DNA of 64,000 nucleotides from Euryarchaeota archaeon UBA463 (GCA_002501805.1 DAOI01000003.1:1-64000); one strand, 5' to 3'; numbered from the stretch's first letter, positions 15,901 to 24,774 are shown. The notes: generated by a model not told the origin, from the letters alone. A program made the numbers and translations.

Positions 15901-18043
15901 GGGACAGACCGAATGGGCACTTCCCTTCGGCTGGGGTATTTCTTTCCCGACGTCACTTTCTCTGGATCCGAGCCAGTCGGTCACTAGAAATCTTCAGGTC
16001 AGCGTTCCGACATCTCAAGAGCCGGGAACCTTTGTGATCTATCTCAAAGGGTGGTCTACTGGGGAACCCGTTCTATCTGTGGATAGAGGAACTTTCGATA
16101 TTCTGGAACTCTGGGTGAATGTATCAGTTAGGACTACTGGAAATATTGTTTTCCAGCTCGGAGAAACAACGCAACATGTTCTCCCAGGGGAATGCTCTTC
16201 ATTCGATGTCGATGTTACCAAGCATTTCACACCCGGACACCTCATTTTCAGCACTCCAGGAGGTCCCGATGAGAGGCCTTCCGAGATTTCTGAAAATACA
16301 TGGAGATACGATAACTGGGTCGTAGACCTCGACTTCAGTAATGCTCCGGGAGGAAACGGTATTCCCGACAATGCGCCTAGATACTGGTCCCAGATAGGTG
16401 TTCCTCAGACTGTTACGGCTCTGATGTGCGCTCCTTACAATGCTACTGCCGGGCTAGGCACTTCCGTATCGTTCCGTGCGTATCTCGAGGGTGCTCCTCA
16501 GGTCAGTGACAACGTCGTCTTATTGACAAACGTGATTCAGGTCTACGATCTTGAGGCATCTGTACCAGATACAATTCTTTCACTGCATCCCGGACAGCAA
16601 TTCGAGATGCCTACTACCATAGATAACGTCGGTAACGGACCCGATAGATATGATATGGCAATTCAATCAATCACCGACTCAGAAGGATACACACACGTTT
16701 GGGACATCGATATACCCAGAGTCCTATTCGATGAGCTAGATAGGGATGAATCGCAAGAAATACCGATTACCATTAGTGTACCAGAGAAGACCCTCGCGGG
16801 CCAATACACCATTGTCTTAGAAGTAATGAGTGAGGAAGAATATGATGGAACTAGGCTCAGAGATCTAATCACACTGCAGGTGGAGATAATAGAATTCCAT
16901 GACATGAGAATAGTGCTCGACCCACTGGTTGAAAGTAAGATAAAGACAACCGCGCCCGGAAGAACAGTTAGATTCGTTATGAATGTCACTAACTTTGGTA
17001 ACGTTCCTGACATACCAACCCTGCACAATCACACCATAGACGCAGCAGGAGAGTGGGACCTCCAGCCCGGAATGAATCAACTGGACAAGTGGCAAATCAG
17101 ATTCGCCTTGCTGGAAGGGTTTGACTCTGAGTTCCCAACAGAGAAGAACTGTATCGAGCTCACAATGACCGATCCGATACCAGTCGATGAGTGCTATATT
17201 TCCGCTACTACCAACTCACTTACTCTTCCAGAGATGCAAGCATATACGACTCTGAATATTGTGGCAATAGTAGATATTCACCCAGAAGCTACACTAGCAG
17301 ACAGAGAGATTGGAATCAAGGTCATGTCAGACTTTGGATCTAGTGAGGCAGGCGGAGATCATGATGAAACACCAAGTTGGGAAGACTCCTGCACACTGGA
17401 CTTGAATGATGATGGATTACCTGACAACTATTCCCCCAACTGCGATACCAATGAACAAATAGTCGAACTCAGACTAAGAGCCCCTGACTTGGAGATATAC
17501 TCCGTGTCGGTTGATGAAAAGAGAGGCTCCGTTGGCGACATGTTATCCGTCAATGTCCAAGTCAGAAATGTTGGAAACGCGCATGCAACTGATGTCAATA
17601 TTGTTCTCTGCTCTGGACAGAGTGAGTCCGACATCAAGAAGAACGGTTGCAAAGAGGAGAATATCGCATATAGGCAGACCATTGAAGCAATAATGCCATC
17701 CGAGGACCCTGATCCACCAATCATTACGTTGCTGTACATGGTAGAGGCTGGAAGCCACGATATCGTGGTAGTACTCGATCCAGACAACTTAGTAGTCGAA
17801 ACCGACGAGGATAATAACGTACAAGCAGTGAATGGAAAGATGGGTTCGGATCTCGGAATTCTAGACGTTGGTGTGGAGGCTATAGTACAATATTCGGTTC
17901 CAGCTATCATCCTGGGGGCGACGTTTGCTCTCTTCGGAGTAGTCGGGGTAGTTATGTACGGTAGAAGAATGGAGGCTCTTCAGAGGTTCCAAGAAAAGAG
18001 CAGTCTTCTAGCCAATCTTTCGGATGACGATATGACATTCTGA
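12971..18043 (+). CDS. Giant secreted, membrane-anchored surface protein with VWA domain and beta-propeller-like repeats
   Basis: A 1690-residue exported protein. Residues 1-35 are a signal peptide with a basic start and hydrophobic core (VAMVLLMVVSLFAGLGAPIASA). Repeats of the pattern hxVDxxGNVHhxWxD (for example VRVDHDDMVHVTWTD, IDIDSDNDPHIVWQDS, IAIDLDDFVQVVWDD, IAVDTSGNTHVAWMDGR) resemble BNR/sialidase propeller blades. Between the last two of these an integrin-like VWA domain is inserted (about residues 254-545), with the metal site IPIDTSGSML and IPVSDEPPYDG. Several beta-sandwich modules follow (NEW3/CARDB-like: ITNTGNVYDTF, VDNVGNGPDRYD-type, VQVRNVGNAHATDVNI). The end is a membrane helix (about 1640-1665) and a basic tail, so the bulk faces outside. 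Probable role: adhesion or substrate binding. The downstream regulator gene's stop abuts its own. Confidence 0.85.
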   Translation: MDRSKKRNSVAMVLLMVVSLFAGLGAPIASASEVVMTDAIEVTPDGAFSDRMVSIDADSQGNVHFIWSRNTQHLYYKMLDARGEVLIDDTKISNAGAHRAWHPDVRVDHDDMVHVTWTDKAGQWTIMYTLLDPSLDDQNGDETTDSAITIVNDFEVSSHPQNRDWPAIDIDSDNDPHIVWQDSYEPLDKFYQQPQIYYAMLDADVVSRTVEFAVGETLLTPIIGHKGHPDIAIDLDDFVQVVWDDTRGGKVEMVIPIDTSGSMLAEWADMCVVFYGGNFVSGSYFQGLKPLLVRANMTVYETLYGIGGHTSVSAATSGNCATAFATGGSGSQGPRNTALGLVPGDDSGGIRKLNGVIMNGGALTINYDGGGVGSESWGPSSTWACLSWKDAQGNVPGNPPTQLDHKWNPNATKIVIPVSDEPPYDGTGWDSQDTNTILEAHDACVNAGVIPTPLWAQSNEDVGSSMKDLAQCPNGIVSSSSSRNCPGTSVRLTNAGGQMYSFPTGASSAAELQLMVEALVYLATNNSREIFMTVLDPKSLLDSPHPGWQKGDPGTVVDTQADTYTEDLGPSLDSLGYGHLVVVNDTRITLNDAFSLHPSIAVDTSGNTHVAWMDGRAYGFEIDVNYEVYYTRLRLQGVAEWDGVEEGLPSFGIKQITDSAISTVEGLGGVDSNRPYGANSHMPSILTDDFDNVHLSWLDNSNESQMETVMYARLNHTHNSHPDGFPLNSLATSVLDEWEVIPVTSWSSNKLGPNSPASPDLGQAPAFANDLGSGAHISWSDDHKCSDENNGGKFTICYVHVLTGLVDIGLAETETYYHTIQPSGQTTFNLTISNPTPGPPDLVSDTFFVSMEGVPNNWSSTLFFATNHTPIFPSTPIFLEGGEIEPIYMRIRSPTIYQADEDELATIVLTALSEKDPAIRDEQITLVLMDVVHGIQLDTSHYQADVEQGQNAVFSISITNTGNVYDTFAFYDPTTLEGQTEWALPFGWGISFPTSLSLDPSQSVTRNLQVSVPTSQEPGTFVIYLKGWSTGEPVLSVDRGTFDILELWVNVSVRTTGNIVFQLGETTQHVLPGECSSFDVDVTKHFTPGHLIFSTPGGPDERPSEISENTWRYDNWVVDLDFSNAPGGNGIPDNAPRYWSQIGVPQTVTALMCAPYNATAGLGTSVSFRAYLEGAPQVSDNVVLLTNVIQVYDLEASVPDTILSLHPGQQFEMPTTIDNVGNGPDRYDMAIQSITDSEGYTHVWDIDIPRVLFDELDRDESQEIPITISVPEKTLAGQYTIVLEVMSEEEYDGTRLRDLITLQVEIIEFHDMRIVLDPLVESKIKTTAPGRTVRFVMNVTNFGNVPDIPTLHNHTIDAAGEWDLQPGMNQLDKWQIRFALLEGFDSEFPTEKNCIELTMTDPIPVDECYISATTNSLTLPEMQAYTTLNIVAIVDIHPEATLADREIGIKVMSDFGSSEAGGDHDETPSWEDSCTLDLNDDGLPDNYSPNCDTNEQIVELRLRAPDLEIYSVSVDEKRGSVGDMLSVNVQVRNVGNAHATDVNIVLCSGQSESDIKKNGCKEENIAYRQTIEAIMPSEDPDPPIITLLYMVEAGSHDIVVVLDPDNLVVETDEDNNVQAVNGKMGSDLGILDVGVEAIVQYSVPAIILGATFALFGVVGVVMYGRRMEALQRFQEKSSLLANLSDDDMTF

Positions 18044-18781
18044 TTACTTGACCATCCACCATGGAAGAGGCGTGTTGTTCCCCGCGGCTACGAACTTTCC
18101 TTGATTCACCGCAAGGTCCCTGAGAAGACGTTCTCGGAGAGTGGTCATCATCTCCTCAGCATCATTTGATCGCATCCTCATGTTTTGAGCGAAGACATCC
18201 AAGTCCAACGGCCTTCTAGGTTGAGTCATTAACGCATGCGCCAACTGGCGCTCCTCATAACTATCCAAACCTTTACTCAGACCCGGGGATACTTTACTCA
18301 TCACATGCTGATGAAGAGCAATCACTGCATCACGCTTCTCATCAATCCTCTCAAGGCACTCATCTAGCTCCGATAGTACCTGCATACCTTCGACTAGAGG
18401 GATGCTCCTTCTAGTTCCCAGTTGGGATACTAGGCCATCTAGCTCCTTAGGCAGCCTTGAAGAAAGCCTGAGGGGTCCTCCCCTTGGCATTTTTCTATGC
18501 TCTGCTCTGAACAGATCAGGACCAAGATCCAATCTCAACGAGAACGACTGGTTGACCGTGTAGACTTTCCTTGGCGGCCCCCCCTTCTCAGAAGGGATTT
18601 TATCCGAATCAACAAATCCTGCTTCTTCAAGGACCTTTAGATGCTTCATCACAGCCTGCTGACTAACATCAAGCATCTCTGACAGTTGAAGAGGGTAATG
18701 TGGCTCCTTAACAAGGAATTTCAGTATATCCCTTCTGGTGGAGTTCTCGAGTATGCTCATGGCATGCTCAAAATCCACCAT
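18044..18781 (-). CDS. ArsR-like winged-helix transcriptional regulator
   Basis: A 245-residue DNA-binding protein. The first 90 residues are a winged helix: MSILENSTRRDILKFLVKEPHYPLQLSEMLDVSQQAVMKHLKVLEEAGFVDS, then a glycine-rich wing ending in RKVYTVNQSF. The remainder is helical and charged with no recognised ligand-binding domain; residues 150-220 could dimerise. It converges on the giant surface protein with stops directly abutting (TGA then TTA). It diverges from a small membrane protein gene across an 88-base promoter region, which it may control, along with itself. The target is inference only. Confidence 0.85.
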   Translation of the reverse strand: MVDFEHAMSILENSTRRDILKFLVKEPHYPLQLSEMLDVSQQAVMKHLKVLEEAGFVDSDKIPSEKGGPPRKVYTVNQSFSLRLDLGPDLFRAEHRKMPRGGPLRLSSRLPKELDGLVSQLGTRRSIPLVEGMQVLSELDECLERIDEKRDAVIALHQHVMSKVSPGLSKGLDSYEERQLAHALMTQPRRPLDLDVFAQNMRMRSNDAEEMMTTLRERLLRDLAVNQGKFVAAGNNTPLPWWMVK

Positions 18782-18840
18782 TTCTAACCAACCCGTAGTT
18801 GTCTAATCAGCCCTCTTCTAAAAACCCAACTTGAGCATAG

Positions 18841-18850
18841 TATAATATTA
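18841..18850 (+). promoter_or_regulatory. TATA box of a probably leaderless transcript
   Basis: TATAATATTA lies 20-29 bases before the ATG at 18870. With the normal archaeal TATA-to-start distance, transcription would begin at or within a few bases of the ATG, giving a leaderless mRNA. No Shine-Dalgarno sequence is present. Confidence 0.55.
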
Positions 18851-18869
18851 CGCCAATAGATGTGGTATC

Positions 18870-19166
18870 ATGGGCGCCGCCAGGACGGTCATTAAGACCG
18901 TGATCGTGATTATGGGAATTTTATTGATTTTAGCATCGTTTGGAGCATTGGTCGTCGCTAATGAGATTGACAGCAGGGTATCAGAGGAATGTGAGGATAC
19001 CGTAGGCTCAATTGGAGAGATCATTGGAGCTGATGAAGAGCAATGTCAGGATGCTAGAGATTTGAGGGATAACCTAAGGTCGGCCTTCCTACCCTTAATC
19101 ATCATTGGAGCTTTCCTAGTTGTAATTCCTATACTTTCAAATTTCTGGAACAAGAGTGAGGACTGA
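18870..19166 (+). CDS. Small two-helix membrane protein
   Basis: A 98-residue protein with two hydrophobic segments (about residues 6-30, VIKTVIVIMGILLILASFGALVV, and 73-90, FLPLIIIGAFLVVIPIL) around an acidic 40-residue loop that has two cysteines, which might form a disulfide outside the cell. Function unknown. It diverges from the winged-helix regulator, and its stop is 14 bases from that of the convergent neighbour. A strong TATA box supports that it is a real gene. Confidence 0.7.
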   Translation: MGAARTVIKTVIVIMGILLILASFGALVVANEIDSRVSEECEDTVGSIGEIIGADEEQCQDARDLRDNLRSAFLPLIIIGAFLVVIPILSNFWNKSED

Positions 19167-19180
19167 TAACGTTGAGGAAA

Positions 19181-19951
19181 TCATCCGTTGTCCCAGTTTT
19201 CCCAGCTCCCGCCTTCCTTTTGATCCTCTAATTCTGGGAAATCCTCCAAATCTGGCTCTTCTTCTACATCAGTGAAGGGCCCCGGCACTAATTCTTCCTC
19301 GTTTTCCAAAAACTGTTCTCTGTGTAACGATTTGTAAATATCATCAGTGGTCATCATAGGAGTCTGTATGTTTACTTGAACGGTAGGCTTTTTTCTTCTC
19401 CACCCAATTAGAGCAAGAACCAGCCCAACGATTCCGAAGGGACCCCCGATACAGCACCCTGCAACCATCACTAGGATTGACACCGGACTATCTTCAAGCA
19501 ACTTAGTTTGAGACTTGATATCATCCACTAGCCACAAGTCCCCTTCTTCAGCATCATTGTACAGTGTATATGTGCCGCTGCTCTCTGGTACGAATACCCT
19601 AACCGTCCTAAAATTAGGGGAATCTGCGTCTATCTGCCTATCTACATGCAAGAACCCGGGCTCATTCCATTCACAATCCTTTGAATCGATAATTAGGCGG
19701 ACATCAGGCGCAGGAGAACCATCCTCTACTATCCGCATTACAAGATACTCCCTCTGGCCCACAATGGAAGTAGATGAGAGGTTCACACTGACGCTCTCGC
19801 CAGGTCCAACGACAGCCTCGTTAAATTGAGCAGGATCGAGATACTTCTCACTCTGCTCAGATGCCGAGCTCCATGCTAAGGTGGCCATCAAAAGAAGGAA
19901 GAAAGAAATCGCTGAGATGGTCTTGGCCCATCCCATCACATCTCGGCTCAT
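19181..19951 (-). CDS. Membrane-anchored protein with acidic cytoplasmic tail
   Basis: 256 residues: an N-terminal signal or anchor helix (about 9-28), an outside domain of about 120 residues predicted mainly beta (GESVSVNLSS, REYLVMRIVED, FRTVRVFVPESSGTYTLYND), and a second membrane helix (about 158-183, VSILVMVAGCCIGGPFGIVGLVLALIGW). A basic stop-transfer RRKK and an acidic, tryptophan-ended cytoplasmic tail follow. The outer domain has the rhythm of a pre-peptidase C-terminal or similar beta sandwich, but I cannot place it. It starts 37 bases after the end of top6A on the same strand and may be read after the topoisomerase genes. Confidence 0.7.
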   Translation of the reverse strand: MSRDVMGWAKTISAISFFLLLMATLAWSSASEQSEKYLDPAQFNEAVVGPGESVSVNLSSTSIVGQREYLVMRIVEDGSPAPDVRLIIDSKDCEWNEPGFLHVDRQIDADSPNFRTVRVFVPESSGTYTLYNDAEEGDLWLVDDIKSQTKLLEDSPVSILVMVAGCCIGGPFGIVGLVLALIGWRRKKPTVQVNIQTPMMTTDDIYKSLHREQFLENEEELVPGPFTDVEEEPDLEDFPELEDQKEGGSWENWDNG

Positions 19952-19988
19952 GGGGTAGCCACAGGCTATACGCTTTCAGTATTAGTCA

Positions 19989-21095
19989 TCAGTATCCAAG
20001 CCCAATCCCATCTAGTTTCTCAGGTAGATAGGTATCGGTAACGAAGTCAAGACCATACTTGGCCAATGACTGCTGCTCTGCCTTTTTGCCTAATTCCTGC
20101 ATGAGTTTGATCTGCTCCTGCCACCACCCAGTGTTGAATCTAGGATCACTCAGCTCAGCCTCTAGGGCATTGATATCTTGTTTCGATAAATCGTCACTTG
20201 GAAGATCATATGCTAATATGTCGTCTGCTGTTATTCCTAGATATGTTGCCTCCTTGGTCGCTAGATATTCAGAAATATGGGCGGTCTTTATCGCTCCATA
20301 AGCAATACTGGCAAAAATTCTGAAGGACCATGGGTCACAGTCAGTAAATACCACTATTGGCTTCTTCCACTCGTCACTAATCCTTCTCATTATCCTCCTT
20401 GTAGATCTAGCCGGTTGTCCCTTTAGATGAATAAGCGCGCACCTCGATTCTTCGTCGAATCCATTCTCTATCAACCTGTCAAACATACCGCCAGTTTCTA
20501 TGGCCATAACGAAGTCAATATCCTCATCAACGAGCCTCAACTTCTCCTCTTCCACATTATACGGAACTCCATATCCAGAATCACCTACATCGTCTCTGCA
20601 GTTTATTGTCATCCACTCGCCTCTCCTGTTCCTCTCTTCAACGGTGATATTACCAATGATTCTAGCTCCGTCTTCCTCAGGCCTTAGCTTGAAATCCTCT
20701 CTCAGACACTTCGTGACTATCTCTAGATCTTCAGCTAGATTATTACTTTCATTTTGCGAGCCAAATTTACCGTTACCCCAACCTTCAGAGATATAGTACA
20801 TCTCTCTCAACGTAGAGGATTTTCCAGAGTCAATCATCTCCTCAATGAATTCTGTGATATGAAGTGTCCTCAATAGCTGTCTAGCAGACCCCAGCTTAGT
20901 CGCATCTCTGACAGTCTTACTCTTTCCATACTTGAAAACCCCAAGTCTGTTGTCAAAGGAGATATTACTCTTTGAACGCACAGGAAGGGTCATCCTAGGG
21001 GGGTCGCCCCTTTGCATTCTATTATGCATCTCAGCCGCTACTTGATGTAACGAGTCTACGACTTGTTGCCTGCTCTTTCTGGTTGAATCGCTCAT
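19989..21095 (-). CDS. top6A: DNA topoisomerase VI subunit A
   Basis: The DNA-cutting subunit of type IIB topoisomerase, related to Spo11. A winged-helix CAP domain carries the active-site tyrosine in SSTLREMYYISEGWG (about residues 92-106). The Toprim fold follows, with the acidic residues in VMAIETGGMFDRL and IVVFTDCDPWSF. The tail LGITADDILAYDLPSDDLSKQD is typical of archaeal TopVI-A. 368 residues matches the family. It begins in an ATGA overlap with the stop of top6B, so the pair is translated together, as is usual for this heterodimeric enzyme. Confidence 0.95.
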   Translation of the reverse strand: MSDSTRKSRQQVVDSLHQVAAEMHNRMQRGDPPRMTLPVRSKSNISFDNRLGVFKYGKSKTVRDATKLGSARQLLRTLHITEFIEEMIDSGKSSTLREMYYISEGWGNGKFGSQNESNNLAEDLEIVTKCLREDFKLRPEEDGARIIGNITVEERNRRGEWMTINCRDDVGDSGYGVPYNVEEEKLRLVDEDIDFVMAIETGGMFDRLIENGFDEESRCALIHLKGQPARSTRRIMRRISDEWKKPIVVFTDCDPWSFRIFASIAYGAIKTAHISEYLATKEATYLGITADDILAYDLPSDDLSKQDINALEAELSDPRFNTGWWQEQIKLMQELGKKAEQQSLAKYGLDFVTDTYLPEKLDGIGLGY

Positions 21096-23191
21096 TGGTC
21101 ATCACCCTCCATTCCGAACCAGTCGGTATCAGCAGATGGAACGAACTCCGTAACATCTGAACTTACGGACGATTCAGTACTCAAATCAGAAACACTTTGT
21201 TCAGCCCTCATCTCATTAGTGTGCGAAGAAACATCCTTACTCCTAACTTCCTCTACCGCGGCCTCCAGAGCCTCAGCCTTGCGTTGTTCATCTAACAGTG
21301 CCTCATCCATCTTTGTAGCACCAATAATCTCTCCATTCCCTCTGAAGAATATATCCGCTTCATTCCAATCTCCCTTAGTCAGTCCTGATATTCCAAACTC
21401 TAGAACTGTAGAAGTTCCAGGATCCAAGGTGTCTAATCTCCAAGCCCACAAACCCCGGGCCTCTTTTCTCCCTCCCCTGGGGTTGAACTCCATTGAGGTC
21501 CCAGAACTCTCGGGCCACTTAGCTAAGATAGTGTAAGCTCGGGCTCTGGCGGTGTAGTTATGTATTGTTATTGTACACATAGAAAGCCTCCTTTCTTTAT
21601 CCCATGACAGAACCTCTTCAAGGAATACAGCATTCATAATCTGAGTGATTACCGGAGCCAAATCCGGCTCCTCCCTCCCAAGTAGCTCTGATGACTTCTT
21701 GGAAATCTCAGGAAGTATAATGTTCACGAGCTCAAACTTCTCCTTGGCTTTCTTCCGTTGGGAACTCTTCTTCAGATGATTTTTGAGCCCCCTTCCAACT
21801 TCCAGCATCGCCTTTCTTATCTCATCAAAAACCTCCTCATTATACGAGACCGCCTCTTTTGCCTCACTGGTGAATTGGACATTAGTAGAAGCCAGATGAA
21901 TCAAGACCGCCGCAGGTCCCTTTGGTATTCCGCTTCCTCCTGGCTGTTCCAAACCGTAACTCTTCCAGTTCACGGCTTCAAGGGCCTTGGTCAATAAGCA
22001 CCCTCCTTGCTGATACATCAGGGGGACCCTATTAGCGAATCTCAGGATCTCTATAGGCCCATCAGAGGTCAGATCCCCCCCAAAAACCAATCCAACCTCG
22101 ATTTGGAAAGGATTGCCCTGACTAACAGAGGGACTCCTTGTAACTGTGGATGCAAACCGAGAATCTATGGCTTTGGAGAGCCCCTTCTTGATCAGCAGAT
22201 CCTCGATTGGGGACAAGCAATCCATGGGTGGTTTGAGGAGCTTGACCGTCTGAAACGCGGCAATTATCATCTTCGCCTCATCTGCCTTAATCCTCTTTGG
22301 GGTTCTGCCTTCCTCTACCTCCGCTATAGCCAAAATTTCCTTAGCCGCCCTAGGACTGACTCCCGAGAAATTGTGCTTTAGGAATGAAGTCATTCTTCTG
22401 TCATTAGCTTCTCTGAGCATTCTTTGCAATGTTCCGAGTTGTATCCCATGGGGGTGTGGCTTGATCTCCTCGACTACCCTGGGTAGTTTGTTACTGGTCC
22501 TAATCCAGCTCCCCTCTTCAACAACTGAGCCCTCTTTGTCATACACAACCAGTGATATTGAAGCATGAGGATTAACAATAGACGTCATTCTAAGATATTG
22601 GTAGACAGATTTCCTACCTCTCTGATACTTCGCCTTCATCTGAGTTCTTATCCTGAGACCGTGGGATATCTCATTACCAGTTTTATCGTCTATCCAAATG
22701 TCTCTCCTCTCACCAGATTTGATCGCCTTGTTCTTCTTCGTGTCCACACCAAGATCAACATATACCGCCGAAGAGTCACTTTTAATCTTCGAAACAACAT
22801 GTGTTTTGGAGCCTGTAGTCAACTGACTATACATCACAACCCCAGTTATTCCTATTCCTTGTTGGCCTCTTGTCTGCCTGATGGCATGAAACCTAGAACC
22901 GAGGAGGAACTTACCAAACACGTTCTCTATTGCATCTCTTGGTATTCCCGGACCGTTATCTTGTGTGATCAATTCCAGCTCATCTCCTTTTGTCCGCCTA
23001 ATCTCTACTCTGATATCAGGCAGGATACGTGCCTCCTCACATGCGTCTAGAGAATTGTCGACAGACTCCTTCACTGCAGTTATTACCGCTCTTGGCAACG
23101 TATCAAAACCAAGGAAATGCTTATTCTTCTCGAAGAACTCACTCACTGATATCTGCTTTTGTTTACTAGAAATTTCTTCTGCCTCATTCAT
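21092..23191 (-). CDS. top6B: DNA topoisomerase VI subunit B
   Basis: The ATPase subunit of topoisomerase VI. The GHKL ATP-binding fold is at the N-terminus: AVKESVDNSLDACEE (N box), ITQDNGPGIPRDAIENVFGKFLLGSRF (G1 box) and TRGQQGIGITGVVMYSQLT (lid). The helix-two-turn-helix and transducer domains follow (GVSPRAAKEILAIAEVEEGRTPKRI). It has a C-terminal beta domain and an acidic, serine-rich tail of about 60 residues that may contact subunit A. I use the ATG at 23191 (699 residues); an upstream start would add 39 basic residues unlike the family. The promoter lies in the 228-base divergent gap shared with the cupredoxin gene. Confidence 0.94.
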   Translation of the reverse strand: MNEAEEISSKQKQISVSEFFEKNKHFLGFDTLPRAVITAVKESVDNSLDACEEARILPDIRVEIRRTKGDELELITQDNGPGIPRDAIENVFGKFLLGSRFHAIRQTRGQQGIGITGVVMYSQLTTGSKTHVVSKIKSDSSAVYVDLGVDTKKNKAIKSGERRDIWIDDKTGNEISHGLRIRTQMKAKYQRGRKSVYQYLRMTSIVNPHASISLVVYDKEGSVVEEGSWIRTSNKLPRVVEEIKPHPHGIQLGTLQRMLREANDRRMTSFLKHNFSGVSPRAAKEILAIAEVEEGRTPKRIKADEAKMIIAAFQTVKLLKPPMDCLSPIEDLLIKKGLSKAIDSRFASTVTRSPSVSQGNPFQIEVGLVFGGDLTSDGPIEILRFANRVPLMYQQGGCLLTKALEAVNWKSYGLEQPGGSGIPKGPAAVLIHLASTNVQFTSEAKEAVSYNEEVFDEIRKAMLEVGRGLKNHLKKSSQRKKAKEKFELVNIILPEISKKSSELLGREEPDLAPVITQIMNAVFLEEVLSWDKERRLSMCTITIHNYTARARAYTILAKWPESSGTSMEFNPRGGRKEARGLWAWRLDTLDPGTSTVLEFGISGLTKGDWNEADIFFRGNGEIIGATKMDEALLDEQRKAEALEAAVEEVRSKDVSSHTNEMRAEQSVSDLSTESSVSSDVTEFVPSADTDWFGMEGDDQ

Positions 23192-23358
23192 GCGAATCAC
23201 CCCATCAGGTCCTCCCAATTCCCTGATGGAACGGGGCCTGCTTATGGTTGCACGAACGCGCACACTGATACCTATTGAATGATACTGACTACAAAATCCT
23301 GAAAACACCTTTTTCCACTATCAAACCATTTTCCAGAACGATGATGAATTACACCAAG

Positions 23359-23366
23359 TTATATGC
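23359..23366 (+). promoter_or_regulatory. Candidate TATA box for the FAS1-cupredoxin gene
   Basis: TTATATGC lies 54-61 bases before the ATG at 23420, predicting a leader of about 30 bases. The 228-base gap between top6B and this gene is AT-rich and holds no open reading frame or RNA I can recognise; it must contain promoters for both directions. Confidence 0.35.
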
Positions 23367-23419
23367 ATTGAAGAATTTTTGATACAGTCTTTCATTAACT
23401 AAACTTGAATGGCTAGGGT

Positions 23420-24763
23420 ATGAATAACAGAGTTGTAACTATGACCATGCTAGTGATTGCCAGCCTACTGGCTTCTCCGGTTGTTGTCGCAGACGATACT
23501 CAGGACATACCAACGAACGCACAGAACACGGGAGCGCATGACGCTCTCGTGGCCGCACTCTCGCACGCAGGACTTGTTTCCGCCTTGCAGGCAGATGGAC
23601 CTTTCACGGTCTTCGCACCAACTGATGATGCATTTGCGGCCGCAGGAATTGATCTCTCGACATTCGACACCGACGAGGAGAACGCTACCCTCAGCGACAT
23701 ACTGCTGTATCACGTCGTGAGTGGCGCGGTCGCCTCCTCAGATGTCACTGATGGAATGTCTGCCGAAGCACTCAACGGTGACGACCTGACGTTCACCGTA
23801 TCCGATGGGTCTGTCATGGTGAACGATGCAACAGTCACCTCAGCAGATGTGATGGCTTCGAACGGAGTCATCCATGTAATCGACAAGGTACTGATGCCTC
23901 CTGCAGATTTAGGAGACATACCTACAGTAGCTCAGGGAACCGGAATCCACACTTCCTTGGTCGCCGCAGTAGTCCAAGCCGAGCTATTGACAACATTGCA
24001 GGGTAACGGTCCATTCACGGTCTTCGCCCCAACTGACGACGCATTCGCAGCAGCTGGAATAGACCTAGCAGCACTCGACAACGAAGAGGGCAAGGCGACA
24101 CTGACTGACATTCTGCTATACCACGTGGTATCAGGAGCAGTACCGTCATCCGCAGTTACCGACGGCATGTCCGCTGCAGCAGTAAACGGAGACGATCTGT
24201 CCTTCGCAGTCGGCGAGGGAGTGATGGTCAACGACGCAAACGTCGTACTGGCTGACGTACCAGCATCCAACGGAGTCATCCACGTGATCGACAAGGTACT
24301 GATGCCCCCTGCTGACGTTCCAGTACTTCCTGAGGGATGTGACTACGTTGTAGGAATAGATGATTCAGGATATGCATATGATGTAATCGATCTGTCCATA
24401 GACGTAGGTCAGACAGTATGCTGGATGTGGGAAGACGAGTCAATGGCTCACAACGTAGCTCAGATTGAGAATGAGGGAGATACGAACAGAATGCTTGGCG
24501 GAAAGTACAGCGGAATGGCAATGTCAACCGTTGACTACAGAGTCACATTCGATGAGAATCAGACCTTCCTGTACATCTGTGAGCCTCACGCCACCATGGA
24601 CATGGTCGGAAAGATTGTCGTAGGTACAGGGATAATGGAAGTGGCCGATGAAACAGACTCCAGCACTGATAGCAACAGCGTCCCCGGCTTCACCGCCGGA
24701 CTATCTGGAATAGCACTGGCCGCCGCCGTAATCATGTACGGTGGAAGAAAGTCAGAGCTGTAG
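23420..24763 (+). CDS. Secreted FAS1-FAS1-cupredoxin (blue copper) protein with PGF-CTERM-like anchor
   Basis: A 447-residue exported protein. It has a signal peptide (about 1-24), two fasciclin/FAS1 domains (about 29-160 and 165-298) with near-identical segments such as GPFTVFAPTDDAFAAAGIDL and SNGVIHVIDKVLMPPAD, then a plastocyanin-like domain (about 305-400). Type 1 copper ligands are visible: His in MAHNVAQ, then Cys, His and Met in YICEPHATM. The ending, VPGFTAG followed by a hydrophobic helix and GGRKSEL, looks like the PGF-CTERM signal processed by archaeosortase. FAS1 domains mediate adhesion; the copper domain suggests electron transfer at the cell surface. It converges on the aconitase-type gene across an inverted repeat. 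Confidence 0.9.
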   Translation: MNNRVVTMTMLVIASLLASPVVVADDTQDIPTNAQNTGAHDALVAALSHAGLVSALQADGPFTVFAPTDDAFAAAGIDLSTFDTDEENATLSDILLYHVVSGAVASSDVTDGMSAEALNGDDLTFTVSDGSVMVNDATVTSADVMASNGVIHVIDKVLMPPADLGDIPTVAQGTGIHTSLVAAVVQAELLTTLQGNGPFTVFAPTDDAFAAAGIDLAALDNEEGKATLTDILLYHVVSGAVPSSAVTDGMSAAAVNGDDLSFAVGEGVMVNDANVVLADVPASNGVIHVIDKVLMPPADVPVLPEGCDYVVGIDDSGYAYDVIDLSIDVGQTVCWMWEDESMAHNVAQIENEGDTNRMLGGKYSGMAMSTVDYRVTFDENQTFLYICEPHATMDMVGKIVVGTGIMEVADETDSSTDSNSVPGFTAGLSGIALAAAVIMYGGRKSEL

Positions 24764-24774
24764 ACGTAAAAAGC

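Noticed and set aside
23932..24294. Long reading frame opposite the FAS1 domains (and a similar one at 23500-23919)
   Set aside because: It mirrors the repeated FAS1 codons on the other strand; the composition is that of a shadow of a biased coding sequence and it has no start signal.
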